From positions 1 through 64,000 of the IMG/VR virus record IMGVR_UViG_3300045117_000026: DNA of 64,000 nt. One strand, written 5' to 3'. Made by a program: the position numbers and the translations under genes. The first letter of the stretch is position 1. Every line of letters begins with the position of its first letter. Below are positions 1 through 7,623 of the stretch, in pieces. Below the pieces are notes generated by a model. That model was not told the DNA's origin and made no database searches. It worked only from the letters and a program-made list of their open reading frames with translations. The DNA is from a virus.

Positions 1-1
1 T

Positions 2-283
2 ACCTCAGACTTGAAATGGAAATTTACCATACCCTCTGGTGCATCAATGACGTGGTGGTACCAATCGGTTGACGGAACACCATTGAATGGAACTGATGCC
101 ACCGGCGAATCAGTATGGCAGGGTGGTGATAGTAAATATCACGCAGTTGATATGCTTTACGTTGGTGGTACCGTTGCTGGAACGGTTCAGTTTCAGTGGG
201 CGCAGTATTCGCCTGTAGTTGTAGACGATACAATACATATTGGCTCTAACCTAATAGCACATAGGATTTCACCGGTAATGTAA
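2..283 (+). CDS. C-terminal part of a phage structural protein (5' truncated)
   Basis: The reading frame is open to the left edge of the window, so the gene starts outside it. About 94 residues are visible. They are rich in G, T, V and aromatic residues with alternating beta-strand character, as in phage surface or tail-fibre proteins; no named domain is recognised. The style resembles the structural proteins at 58.7-64 kb. The stop codon overlaps the start of the next gene (TAATG), so the two are translationally coupled. It appears to end a rightward late operon. Confidence 0.6.
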   Translation, partial: TSDLKWKFTIPSGASMTWWYQSVDGTPLNGTDATGESVWQGGDSKYHAVDMLYVGGTVAGTVQFQWAQYSPVVVDDTIHIGSNLIAHRISPVM

Positions 284-486
284 TGAGATGTCTGTATCTC
301 GTATCAGGCGCACTTACCGGGTCGCTATTGACAGTTACGACAGCGGATATAGTCTACCTGTGGTGGATAGGCAGGTGGTATGAAATCCAGCCGATACTTG
401 ACCTCGAGTTAATATCGCTGGTCCTGCTGTTCGCGTTCGGGTTGTCATTCTGTATATGGAGTCTTCGCCTGTTGAAACGCCGTTAG
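283..486 (+). CDS. Small membrane protein, two predicted TM segments
   Basis: This 67-residue protein has one hydrophobic segment near residues 5-28 and a second near 43-62, ending in a basic KRR tail. ATG overlaps the stop of the upstream structural gene. Small two-helix proteins at the end of a phage late operon are often holins or lysis accessories, but nothing in this sequence proves that. Confidence 0.65.
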   Translation: MRCLYLVSGALTGSLLTVTTADIVYLWWIGRWYEIQPILDLELISLVLLFAFGLSFCIWSLRLLKRR

Positions 487-572
487 GGTACTGTCCATTT
501 CATTCAAGAAGCCACTTTTTAGCCTGCTGGACAAGCTGGCAGTATGAAACTATAGGCTAGGCAAAATGGACG
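487..572. terminator. Structured gap between convergent genes, possible bidirectional terminator
   Basis: The gap between the + gene ending at 486 and the - gene ending at 573 holds nested inverted repeats: GTCCATTT (493-500) with AAATGGAC (564-571), and TAGCCT (520-525) with AGGCTA (554-559). A short T-run sits at 516-520. Convergent phage operons usually end in such elements; the stems are modest. Confidence 0.35.
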
Positions 573-1061
573 TTAATTCTGATGGCGTTCAAGATAGAAC
601 TGGTGCGTGGAACGGAATTCCCCGGACTCAATGGAGTCTTTAACCCGCGCCTTAAACAGGTCTGTCGCTTTCCAAAACGATAAGCCGTTCATGAGTTTCG
701 GCTCAAAAAGGCAGTTAGTATAAACCCATAATCGTGGGGCTATGTACCACGAATACTTATCAGCCTTGGCCATTTTCGAGCTTGGAAGCCGTGAATACTC
801 GCAGTGTCCGGCTGTTAACAAAAAGTATTCAAACCCGAACCACCGACCGGCAATCGTAGCACCTGTCCGCCAATGCGCCTTTTTCTGCTCGACATCATTC
901 AAGTAGTCAAGGCCCCAATGCCCTATATCGTGCAACAGGATGCAGACGGTTTCTTTGAAAGTTGGGAACTTCCCGTACAGCTTTCGCCATGATAGCCAAA
1001 CTAGAAAACAATGGACAAACGAATGGCAACCGAACAGTATAGAGATAGTGCCTTGTTTCAT
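573..1061 (-). CDS. HD-domain phosphohydrolase-like protein
   Basis: 162 residues. The arrangement fits an HD metal-dependent phosphohydrolase: His13 or His17 near the N-terminus, the HD pair at 44-45 (LLHDIGHWG), further His63 and His86, and Asp101 in a KADKYSW context. Members hydrolyse phosphomonoesters of nucleotides or cyclic nucleotides; the substrate here is unknown. It directly follows the radical-SAM gene, one base apart, so the two are probably co-transcribed. An alternative is a structural HD-like fold without activity. Confidence 0.7.
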   Translation of the reverse strand: MKQGTISILFGCHSFVHCFLVWLSWRKLYGKFPTFKETVCILLHDIGHWGLDYLNDVEQKKAHWRTGATIAGRWFGFEYFLLTAGHCEYSRLPSSKMAKADKYSWYIAPRLWVYTNCLFEPKLMNGLSFWKATDLFKARVKDSIESGEFRSTHQFYLERHQN

Positions 1062-1062
1062 T

Positions 1063-1815
1063 TTAAGCTTCTGCTTTACATTCTATTCCCTTGAGGCTTC
1101 CAAGGTGAACAGCGAGGTCCTTCTTGATGTAGTATGACTTCTTCAGTTTCCTCAGGAGCGCCACAACATCCCTAGCGAACTTTGTCCAGTTAACTTGCTC
1201 GGCAAGCGGGTGATAGTTCAACTTGCCAATTTTATAAGTGTCAACATACTTTGCTGACTTCTCGATAAGAGACAAGGTTTGCTCCGGATAAACCACGGGT
1301 TCGCAACTTACCCATGTTCTAATCTTATAGTCATGCGCCACTTCCAAGTTCTTGAGTCTGACTTCCGGCAAGGCAGCACTCGGCTCCCACAGGAGAGAGT
1401 CGCTACAGTTATTAAAAGTAAGCGTGGTGCCGAATTCATCAAAGCCCTTGTAAAGATTAAAGTCGTCACGGACGACAGCCCCAGCCTTTGTTAGTATCTT
1501 GTAGTTTATGCTGTATCTGTTAAATATACGCATAGCTAATTGGGTATCGCTCTCAACCCCAGGCATATATGGGTCGCAGGAGAACGACATCAGCACGGGG
1601 CCCCAGTTGGCATGGTCATACATGAACGCGACATCCATTTCGAGTTTCTTGAAAGCATCGGGCTTCATCTTCGGGACGCTGTACTGCTCTCGAGTAAGAT
1701 GTAATGTCTCCGGTCCGTAGCAGTAGATGCAACCGTGTGTGCATCCATCATACAGATTTAGTGCCATGTTGCAATACTCTTTGGCACGACCACTAGTGTA
1801 GTAGATAATCCTCAT
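1063..1815 (-). CDS. Radical SAM protein, SplB-like
   Basis: 250 residues. The 4Fe-4S-binding CX3CX2C motif is Cys25, Cys29, Cys32 (CTHGCIYC), so this is a radical SAM enzyme. The YCYGPE continuation and overall length resemble the SplB/'DNA repair photolyase-like' group, but spore photoproduct lyase activity cannot be inferred. ATG at 1815 is preceded by GAAAGGAG. A structured element lies just upstream in the leader (1841-2007). It is the first of two radical SAM genes in the window; the other is at 35021-36004. Confidence 0.8.
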   Translation of the reverse strand: MRIIYYTSGRAKEYCNMALNLYDGCTHGCIYCYGPETLHLTREQYSVPKMKPDAFKKLEMDVAFMYDHANWGPVLMSFSCDPYMPGVESDTQLAMRIFNRYSINYKILTKAGAVVRDDFNLYKGFDEFGTTLTFNNCSDSLLWEPSAALPEVRLKNLEVAHDYKIRTWVSCEPVVYPEQTLSLIEKSAKYVDTYKIGKLNYHPLAEQVNWTKFARDVVALLRKLKKSYYIKKDLAVHLGSLKGIECKAEA

Positions 1816-1840
1816 GTTTCTCCTTTCAAAAGTAAAAAGC

Positions 1841-2007
1841 GGTGCGGTATCCGGGAGTATAATGCGACTCTACTAAAGTGCATTAAAGCGCCTCTGGTTG
1901 CCCAGTCCCCGGCTTCACGGCGGTATTCATGGCTCCCCTTGGTGGATTTCCTTATCGGGGAGTTATAGCAACCTACGTTTTGCCACCATCCAACAGGCTA
2001 CCGCACC
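1841..2007. ncRNA. Structured RNA candidate in a gene-free gap
   Basis: No gene fits this stretch. The ends pair perfectly over 9 bp (GGTGCGGTA 1841-1849 with TACCGCACC 1999-2007). Inside are a hairpin closed by AATGC (1861-1865) and GCATT (1880-1884), a stem GGTTGC (1896-1901)/GCAACC (1968-1973), and within it a hairpin CTCCCC (1933-1938)/GGGGAG (1957-1962). That hairpin's loop contains GGTGG (1941-1945), complementary to CCACC (1983-1987), a possible pseudoknot. Read on the minus strand it is the 5' leader of the radical SAM gene. No known riboswitch or intron class matched by eye. Confidence 0.42.
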
Positions 2008-2072
2008 ATTACACAGGCGGGATAGGATATACCCATTAAACGAGTTTCCGACTCAATACCTGTATAAGCAAA

Positions 2073-2258
2073 TTATACTACAATATCCATGTCCGGATGT
2101 GCTTCCTTTTCTGCTAGTAGATTTAGCGAGATAGCTATAGTAGCCACGGCACACCTGCCGTCAACCCACCATTGACACGCTTCGCCAACGCAGTCAATCT
2201 CGTCCGGCAATACTATAGTAGGATGGATACGAAATATTGGGCAGATGCCTTTACTCAT
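2073..2258 (-). CDS. Small Cys-containing protein, unknown function
   Basis: 61 residues from the ATG at 2258; a longer frame upstream lacks a ribosome site and would overlap the next gene. It contains a Cys/Trp-rich centre (CVGEACQWWVDGRC) that could bind a metal. Family not recognised. It lies one base downstream of the neighbouring gene in the leftward operon. Confidence 0.55.
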   Translation of the reverse strand: MSKGICPIFRIHPTIVLPDEIDCVGEACQWWVDGRCAVATIAISLNLLAEKEAHPDMDIVV

Positions 2259-2259
2259 A

Positions 2260-2499
2260 TTAGTTCCTGAATATAGTTTCTGGTCTATAAGTGGTGTCGT
2301 CAGACATAAGCACAAAGTCGACCTTTTCCCATGAACTAGCCGCATTGTCCGGCATACCGAGTATACGGATCATCCTTGCTACCAAAGCATTCCACCCTTT
2401 GTTAAGCGACTGCCTTAGCGCAATCGCCCTAACAAGCACGATATACTCTTCATGGGGAATCTGGTCAAACTCCTTTTGTGTTAATAGCACTTTCTTCAT
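2260..2499 (-). CDS. Hypothetical small protein
   Basis: 79 residues. The start at 2499 is chosen because it overlaps the stop of the upstream methyltransferase gene (ATGA) and has GAGGAG upstream; a start at 2538 would overlap that gene by 43 bases. Charged N-terminus, no motif recognised. Coupling suggests coexpression with the methyltransferase. Confidence 0.55.
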   Translation of the reverse strand: MKKVLLTQKEFDQIPHEEYIVLVRAIALRQSLNKGWNALVARMIRILGMPDNAASSWEKVDFVLMSDDTTYRPETIFRN

Positions 2500-3038
2500 A
2501 GGCTCGCTCCTCGCTCTATCGGCTCGTCGCTTCGCCACACAATCCTATCCCAAGTAATTTCGGTGCTGTCGGCAAAGCCACGGCGCCATATACAATACGC
2601 ACTAATGCCATACCAATTAAAGACTTTTGTTAGAAACATGGTTGACAATCCAAACCCGCGCTGTTGACAATACTCAAGGCGTGCCGGAGTTATAGCATGC
2701 ATCAGCAGTAATAACCCAAAGCCTTTACGACATGATGCCGTTGCCGTTGATAGCGTCTTGTCAATCATTGAATACGGCGGATTTGTAACTATCCAATCAA
2801 CATTGGCGGGAAACCAAAAAGCGTCCTTGCCGTCTTCCATCTCTGCCCATCTCTTATCAACAAAGTCGGGCAGATTGTCATAGAAAGCCCCGCTTCCTCG
2901 AAACGGCTCCATCACAACATCATTCTCTATAAGCGGGGTAGAGCTAATTAGTTTTCCAGCCAAAACCCTGGGAGTATAGAACTTGTCATTCGGCTTTTCA
3001 CGGTGCTTGATTCCGTGCGACGTACTAGATAATGACAT
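2496..3038 (-). CDS. DNA adenine-methyltransferase-like protein
   Basis: 180 residues. SAM-binding motif I is seen as EPFRGSGAF (44-52) and catalytic motif IV as TNPPYS (85-90), as in N6-adenine DNA methyltransferases. It is short for the family and has no obvious target-recognition domain, so it may be a minimal enzyme or act with a partner. Its leader contains a pseudoknot candidate (3055-3096). One of several methyltransferases in this phage, consistent with protection against host restriction. Confidence 0.75.
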   Translation of the reverse strand: MSLSSTSHGIKHREKPNDKFYTPRVLAGKLISSTPLIENDVVMEPFRGSGAFYDNLPDFVDKRWAEMEDGKDAFWFPANVDWIVTNPPYSMIDKTLSTATASCRKGFGLLLLMHAITPARLEYCQQRGFGLSTMFLTKVFNWYGISAYCIWRRGFADSTEITWDRIVWRSDEPIERGASL

Positions 3039-3054
3039 AACTCTTTTCTTATTA

Positions 3055-3096
3055 GGGGCCTACACTCCGGGTCGGCCCCCAGTCTTCGGTACCCGG
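3055..3096 (-). promoter_or_regulatory. H-type pseudoknot candidate in methyltransferase leader
   Basis: Two 6-bp stems interlock: GGGGCC (3055-3060) with GGCCCC (3074-3079), and CCGGGT (3067-3072) with ACCCGG (3091-3096). The order on the minus strand is A-B-A'-B', the pattern of an H-type pseudoknot, ending about 16 bases before the methyltransferase ATG (3038). It could hide or expose the ribosome site. Pairing is exact; a regulatory role is inference. Confidence 0.4.
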
Positions 3097-3165
3097 CTAC
3101 CTCGCCACTGGTGCACGCCATAAGTAAGAGCCTAGGAATTACTCACGGTAACTGACCTGTGGCTA

Positions 3166-3207
3166 GAAAATAAAAGCCCAGTTAACTGGTGGTTGCCAGA
3201 ACTGGGC
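3166..3207 (-). terminator. Rho-independent terminator after the tRNA
   Basis: On the minus strand an 8-bp stem (3200-3207 with 3176-3183), extended by a CTGG/CCAG inner stem, is followed by a T-rich tract with two TTTT runs at 3166-3175. It lies just downstream of the tRNA-like gene and would end that transcript. Confidence 0.75.
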
Positions 3208-3208
3208 A

Positions 3209-3284
3209 TGGTAGCGGGGGACGGAGTCGAACCGCCTATTTCAACCGCATGGGGGTTGTGAGATGCCGTTTCTCCACACCCGCG
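3209..3284 (-). tRNA. tRNA-like gene, anticodon CAT (Met/Ile2), atypical
   Basis: The minus strand shows a T arm (GGCGG, loop TTCGACT, CCGTC), an anticodon stem CAACC/GGTTG with loop CCCATGC, a D arm GAGA/TCTC with GG in the loop, and an encoded CCA end. The acceptor stem begins CGCGGG, as in bacterial initiator tRNAs, including a mismatched first pair. Oddities are C instead of the near-universal U33, G37, and one extra base at the end of the acceptor stem. It may be functional but divergent, or decaying. A terminator follows. Confidence 0.6.
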
Positions 3285-3297
3285 ACGCAACATAATC

Positions 3298-3840
3298 TTA
3301 AGTTGTCTTAAGGTGAAAGTCAATATCAATGTCTCCCCTAAATCGCCACCGTTCTATGTGCTTGTCTTTGTCGGAAGTGATTAACTGTCCGCCAGCCTTA
3401 CAGATTACGTCCAGAAAGACCTCGAGTTCGCCAGGTTCACTTACATCAACATTAACCTCGGCTACATTATATACCCACCCATGAGTAACTATCCTGCCAA
3501 CAGGCAGGGCAACAATCTCGACAATGTCCAGTTCCTGCAAAATGAAAGTAATCTCCTCGAACCGAATTTCTCTACGACCAAGCCTGTCATGGATGCCAAT
3601 GCTTCCGCAAAATTGTCTATGTTCTATCACCTTGTCGGTAGGCAGAACACTAATGACAAATGACTTATTGCCGACGTGCTTATGTATGATGAGGAATATC
3701 TCATCAAAGCTGAGATAGCCAGCCGGAGTATCAACGAAGTTTTGAGTCAATGGATATTCCAGCCCGGCGCCGTTCTCGATATCGTCAAGCGTTCTTTCCT
3801 CGAACTTGCACAGGAAGTTAGTGTATTCAGTTTCGTTCAT
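3298..3840 (-). CDS. Hypothetical protein
   Basis: 180 residues, acidic, mixed alpha/beta, no Cys cluster or membrane segment, family not recognised. ATG at 3840 has a weak purine-rich site and overlaps the end of the small gene upstream. The C-terminal 60 residues look like an alpha-beta sandwich ending in two strands (RWRFRGDIDIDFHL). Confidence 0.7.
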   Translation of the reverse strand: MNETEYTNFLCKFEERTLDDIENGAGLEYPLTQNFVDTPAGYLSFDEIFLIIHKHVGNKSFVISVLPTDKVIEHRQFCGSIGIHDRLGRREIRFEEITFILQELDIVEIVALPVGRIVTHGWVYNVAEVNVDVSEPGELEVFLDVICKAGGQLITSDKDKHIERWRFRGDIDIDFHLKTT

Positions 3841-3982
3841 CTATTCTCTTCGCCTTAAATAACTTTGCGCACTTACTGCATAGCGGACCGTTGTGTTTGG
3901 ATATCTTGAGTTCTTTATCAAGCCCTAACCATTCATATGTAACAAGCTGAGTCACCCTGTGACCGCAGATGCCATATTTCAC
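3827..3982 (-). CDS. Small Cys-rich protein, GTG start
   Basis: 51 residues beginning GTG right after the stop of the phosphoesterase gene (TAAGTG), with AAAAGG upstream. It contains a CGHR motif near the start and CSKC (about residues 36-39), four possible zinc ligands. It overlaps the next gene's start by 14 bases. The tight fit between neighbours supports it. Confidence 0.5.
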   Translation of the reverse strand: MKYGICGHRVTQLVTYEWLGLDKELKISKHNGPLCSKCAKLFKAKRIDERN

Positions 3983-4897
3983 TTAGGACCTTTTCTTGCC
4001 CCAGACATTGCCCTTGGAGCAGACCTCGACATCACGGCGTCCGTGATGTAACCCATGAAGGATTATCTTTGACGTGCCAAGGTCTGTCGGTTGATGACCG
4101 CCACGCTGGGCATAACCGCCCCATTTGACCCAGGCACCGCAACCAACAAAGTTCTTGCGGTGGTTTCTAGCAAGACCGACTTTCCACGGCTTGCCATCTA
4201 CAGCGTATGTCCTGTTATCAGGTACTAGATAGTTCTGCGGGTGAGTGTGGGTTGTGTGGTCATGAGCAATCAGATAGACATCAGCATGGACGGCATCGCC
4301 GAGGTCTTCCACCTTGACTACTTTCGAGCCTATACGCCTAGCACCACCCCACCCATGAGTGCCATAGACCCAGAAAGAGTAGCCCCTATCGGGGAGAGAG
4401 TAATTGCTACTTCCAAAAGTAACCTTGAGATAGATACCATCGGGGAAATACGGCACGCCCAGTTCGGTAGCCATTTCCTCAGAGACGTCCGTGCTGGTGT
4501 TGCGGTATATGCGTGCCTCATGGTTGCCACTGGTCATTCCTAGAATCTTATGCTTGATTGGTTTCAAAATCTCGATGACCGCACGCTTCTGCTTCGATGG
4601 GGTAATAATCTGGTCCCAAGCTGACCCTTTCGAGTCAAGGAGATTTGCTTCAATGAGATCGCCAATGCAGATAGCGTAGGCGTTGGGGGTGGTGGCGATG
4701 TAGTCCCTTAACTCAAGGAAATGGGGTAGGGAACAAAAGGGGTTGCCGAGATGAAGATCGCAAATACCGAACAACTCAAGGTTTTCGAATTCCTTGCCGA
4801 GGGACCAAGCTACATACTTCAGTTCTTTAAGATCGGCTTTGAGTAGTAATGACTCCCAATCTTTTTCTTGGTTTGTTAACTTCGGTTTAGTACTAAT
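3983..4897 (-). CDS. Calcineurin-like metallophosphoesterase
   Basis: The metal-binding motifs of the family are present in order: DLHLG, GDLIE, GNHE, an HGWGG segment and AHDHT. Such enzymes are Mn/Fe-dependent phosphatases or nucleases. The first ATG/GTG/TTG-type start is a TTG at 4774, but it would begin only five residues before DLHLG and cut the first beta strand. The frame is open upstream to a stop at 4913-4915, and an ATT at 4897 sits 6 bases after AAAGAGG. I propose that rare ATT start, adding 41 residues and giving 304 in all. With it the metal motifs fall near residues 47, 79 and 124. Confidence 0.75.
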   Translation of the reverse strand: MSTKPKLTNQEKDWESLLLKADLKELKYVAWSLGKEFENLELFGICDLHLGNPFCSLPHFLELRDYIATTPNAYAICIGDLIEANLLDSKGSAWDQIITPSKQKRAVIEILKPIKHKILGMTSGNHEARIYRNTSTDVSEEMATELGVPYFPDGIYLKVTFGSSNYSLPDRGYSFWVYGTHGWGGARRIGSKVVKVEDLGDAVHADVYLIAHDHTTHTHPQNYLVPDNRTYAVDGKPWKVGLARNHRKNFVGCGAWVKWGGYAQRGGHQPTDLGTSKIILHGLHHGRRDVEVCSKGNVWGKKRS

Positions 4898-4932
4898 GTC
4901 TAACCTCTTTCCCTATATTAGCATAGTGGATT

Positions 4933-5349
4933 TTATACGTCAATTCTTACCCCTCTGGTTCGGGACCACGTTAGATGCGACCGGTGTGAACGGCTACAAC
5001 AGTATTCATTCCTGTCTATCTTGGCACGATATTTAATCTGAGACATACGGATTTGTATCGTCTTCCCGCACCATGCGCATTTGACTGCCTTGTAGTGTGA
5101 GGCAGACTGACATGCCATATTGCAGAATATCCTGTGTCCTGCTATCGGCTTACCGCAACTTGGGTTGGCGCACAGGTGCATATTCTTTGTCTTTCTTGCG
5201 CCAAGCATTGCCTTGTACATCTCGGGTGCTTTCCTAACAAAGATTTGACGGATGTTCTCGTATGAACAGTCAAACTTCTTGCTGATATGGCGAAGCGTAA
5301 CGTCCGGATGTTTCTTCTTATAATCAATTACTGCTTTATGATTAACCAC
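4933..5349 (-). CDS. HTH plus zinc-ribbon protein
   Basis: 138 residues. An N-terminal helix-turn-helix-like segment (about 15-40, ISKKFDCSYENIRQIF) is followed by Cys pairs: CANPSC, CNMAC and CAWC, then a CC. This is the layout of a DNA-binding protein with one or two zinc ribbons. The protein at 26349-26930 has the same architecture and is probably a paralogue. The start overlaps the stop of the upstream gene by 8 bases. Confidence 0.65.
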   Translation of the reverse strand: MVNHKAVIDYKKKHPDVTLRHISKKFDCSYENIRQIFVRKAPEMYKAMLGARKTKNMHLCANPSCGKPIAGHRIFCNMACQSASHYKAVKCAWCGKTIQIRMSQIKYRAKIDRNEYCCSRSHRSHLTWSRTRGVRIDV

Positions 5350-5674
5350 GATTACTCCTTGCCCATTCCATTAAGGATGTTCTGAATTTCTCTTTTGTCA
5401 TCTCCAACAGAGACGAGTTCCCGCTGTCAATTGCTCGGAAGATAATCGGCCACAGGGCCAACAGTTCCTTATGCTTCTCTTCCGCAACAGCCTTTAAGTA
5501 TGCTTTGCTACAATCCGGCAACACGATGGTTGACGGGTCTACACCATTGGCCACCTGTTCCTGAACGTAGCGCCACCAATCGTCTTGGGATACTTCGTAG
5601 ACAATCCATTCGATGCCACTACGTCCAGGAATCAGATGACCGCCGCCCGCGGTTTTGTTAAAACCTAGGTACAT
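5342..5674 (-). CDS. Hypothetical protein
   Basis: 110 residues. The N-terminal half is beta-rich and aromatic, the C-terminal half helical (AEEKHKELLALWPIIFRAI). Family not recognised. The start overlaps the stop of the upstream recombination-type gene by a single base, so it is likely part of the same operon. Confidence 0.6.
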   Translation of the reverse strand: MYLGFNKTAGGGHLIPGRSGIEWIVYEVSQDDWWRYVQEQVANGVDPSTIVLPDCSKAYLKAVAEEKHKELLALWPIIFRAIDSGNSSLLEMTKEKFRTSLMEWARSNRG

Positions 5675-6591
5675 TAGGAAGCCGCTTTAGTAGCAATCTC
5701 CTTTGCTTTATTCCAGATTTCTTCCTGAGTGACCTGTGCTGCGGTGCGGCCGCCAAGTGCTGAGAGCACCTGATTAGGAAGGAGACCAAACTGTTCTCTT
5801 ACTTTCTTGAAGCAAACAGTTTTGTCGGAGAATGGCGGTTCTGTATTCGTGGCTGTCGGGTCGACTTTAGGCTCAACCTTTTCCACGGTAATCTTCGGTG
5901 TCCTTTGCGGCATGGAGTCGGAATCCATTTCTTCCGGCATTGAGCCAAGCCCTTCACCGAGAGCCTTACGGCAGGCATCTCCGAACGCTCTTGTGCGAGC
6001 CATGTTGACTACTCGCTCGAGATTGGCTGAAGCGCCTGCTTGCATCTTGGCGCCGGACAGGGTACAGATACCGTGCCCGTCGTAGTGTTCGCCATTCCAG
6101 AATTCGATGACAACATCAATCTGCGCCCACGGGTCCTGACTTTCCTCATGAACATTAAGGTTGCGGAAAGTAATGGACTTCTTCAGCCTTGGGTCGGCAT
6201 CAAGTCGCCACTTTCTACCGTCAACACCAGCGTAGGGCCGGCCGCTGATGATAGACACGGTGTCATACGGCACATTGGCGATGTTGACGAACTGGTCAAT
6301 CATCTTGAGTGTCTTCTTGTCAATGTACGTACCCGGCTTCACCTTTAACAGCGCTGAACGTTCGTTGTCGGGCAGGCGCCGTTGCTGTTCAATACAGTTG
6401 AACAACGAAGCACGGGATTGTGCCGACATCAGGAATGCTGGTATTGCTTCCCGTGGAAAGCCAGCGACAGTCATGAGTTGCGAGAGTTCGGAAATCTGCG
6501 CCTGTTCTTTCTTTATGATTTCAGTATTTATAACTCCCTGTACTGAAGCAGGGACCAGAGCAGAGGTAGGTTCGTCTTGTTTCTTTGGCAT
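5674..6591 (-). CDS. Probable DNA recombination-associated protein
   Basis: 305 residues. A central basic helix (LERVVNMARTRAFGDACRKALGEG) resembles the conserved 'MARTRA...RALR' helix seen in phage single-strand annealing or accessory recombination proteins. A beta-rich segment precedes it and a Pro-rich linker follows. It lies upstream of RNase H and nuclease genes. The family is inferred from this helix and the context only; structure prediction would decide between RecT/Erf-like and another fold. Confidence 0.5.
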   Translation of the reverse strand: MPKKQDEPTSALVPASVQGVINTEIIKKEQAQISELSQLMTVAGFPREAIPAFLMSAQSRASLFNCIEQQRRLPDNERSALLKVKPGTYIDKKTLKMIDQFVNIANVPYDTVSIISGRPYAGVDGRKWRLDADPRLKKSITFRNLNVHEESQDPWAQIDVVIEFWNGEHYDGHGICTLSGAKMQAGASANLERVVNMARTRAFGDACRKALGEGLGSMPEEMDSDSMPQRTPKITVEKVEPKVDPTATNTEPPFSDKTVCFKKVREQFGLLPNQVLSALGGRTAAQVTQEEIWNKAKEIATKAAS

Positions 6592-6613
6592 ATAAACTCC
6601 TTTTATTTATTTA

Positions 6614-6940
6614 CTATCCGAGTACCTTGCCAGCGGGATTGCGTTCCCGTGGTGTCCACTCAAAAGTGACCTTACGGCCGTCACAAAGCTTGAAAGCTTG
6701 ATGCGCTAATGCCTGTAACCGCTTCTCTTTAATCGACCATTCGCAGCGAAGCTGATTAATTATAAGCTGACTGTCTGACACGATATTTACATCATCGGGT
6801 ATAGACTCCAGCGCCCAGATAACCGCCATATACTCAGCCTCATTGTTAGTTGCTGTTTCAATTTCCTTTATCCGAGGCGGTTCATCCTTTACCTTGTAAC
6901 AGATTTGGTGCGGGTTGGCATCTACATAGACTGTCTTCAT
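6614..6940 (-). CDS. Ribonuclease HI-like protein
   Basis: 108 residues. The RNase H acidic residues are visible: Asp7 (VYVDANP), Glu34/Glu36 (NNEAEYMAV) and Asp56 (IVSDSQLI), followed by the terminal NPAGKVL segment where RNase HI normally carries its last acidic residue. It would remove RNA from RNA-DNA hybrids during phage replication. It is shorter than cellular RNase HI. The start overlaps the stop of the upstream gene by 4 bases. Confidence 0.75.
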   Translation of the reverse strand: MKTVYVDANPHQICYKVKDEPPRIKEIETATNNEAEYMAVIWALESIPDDVNIVSDSQLIINQLRCEWSIKEKRLQALAHQAFKLCDGRKVTFEWTPRERNPAGKVLG

Positions 6941-7623
6941 AGCGGTATGAAAGTTGTCCTGCCTTTCTTGATTACTTCACCAGAAGCCTCAGGGACGTTG
7001 ATTTTAGGCTGTTTTTGAGGCTTCTCGCTTGCTCCAGTAGAATTCCTTTGCCTTGTCGGAATGGACGCTAAATCTTGCCCTTCTCGCAAGGCTTTGACGC
7101 GAGTAAAGACCCATCCACGGGATTTGCCCAGCAACTTACCCTTTTGCTCCATCGTTAATGATTCGTCCATCAATATGGACTTTACGTCAGTCGGCTGAGC
7201 TGGTGGAGCGTCAATCGGTACCGCCTCTTCCATCACCTGCACAAGTTCTATCGGCATATCAATCGGTCGCCTTACTTCGGGGATATATTGAGGCGGTGGT
7301 GCGATCTTGCCATCCTTAGTAATAAGGCAATTCACTTTAATCCATGAACTACCGCCGGCTAAACGCACCCCCATAAAGTGGTCCCCGTTCTCACGGGACA
7401 TGAACCAGAGTTCGTCCTTCTTATTGGACGTCGGGCACTTCTCCTCTCGCAACTTGATTATTGACTCAGGAGAAATCGGCTCGACGAGGGCCTTTGTGCA
7501 CCATCCGCAGAAGAACTCGCCTTTCTTTCTTACGTTCTTACCGCACGTTGGACATGTCTGCTGTTCATCCGGAGTATCCAGTATGTCGGTTTCAAGGTCC
7601 TTAAATCTTCTTATTCTGCCCAC
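6937..7623 (-). CDS. Zinc-ribbon protein with C-terminal DNA-binding-like segment
   Basis: About 228 residues from a GTG at 7623, which lies 6 bases after AAAGGAG; an ATG two codons earlier touches the ribosome site directly. CPTCGKNV and CGWC form a zinc ribbon near residues 27-46. A helix-turn-helix-like segment (MTMEQKGKLLGKSRGWVFTRV) near residue 170 is followed by a basic low-complexity tail. It overlaps the ERCC4-type nuclease gene and may act with it. Confidence 0.6.
   Translation of the reverse strand: MGRIRRFKDLETDILDTPDEQQTCPTCGKNVRKKGEFFCGWCTKALVEPISPESIIKLREEKCPTSNKKDELWFMSRENGDHFMGVRLAGGSSWIKVNCLITKDGKIAPPPQYIPEVRRPIDMPIELVQVMEEAVPIDAPPAQPTDVKSILMDESLTMEQKGKLLGKSRGWVFTRVKALREGQDLASIPTRQRNSTGASEKPQKQPKINVPEASGEVIKKGRTTFIPL

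Noticed and set aside
1841-2007. SAM riboswitch for the radical SAM gene
   Set aside because: GAAGCC and GGCAACC-like segments are present, but the core helices and spacing of known SAM riboswitches are not.
2496-3038. Restriction-modification system
   Set aside because: No restriction endonuclease gene was found next to any of the methyltransferases.
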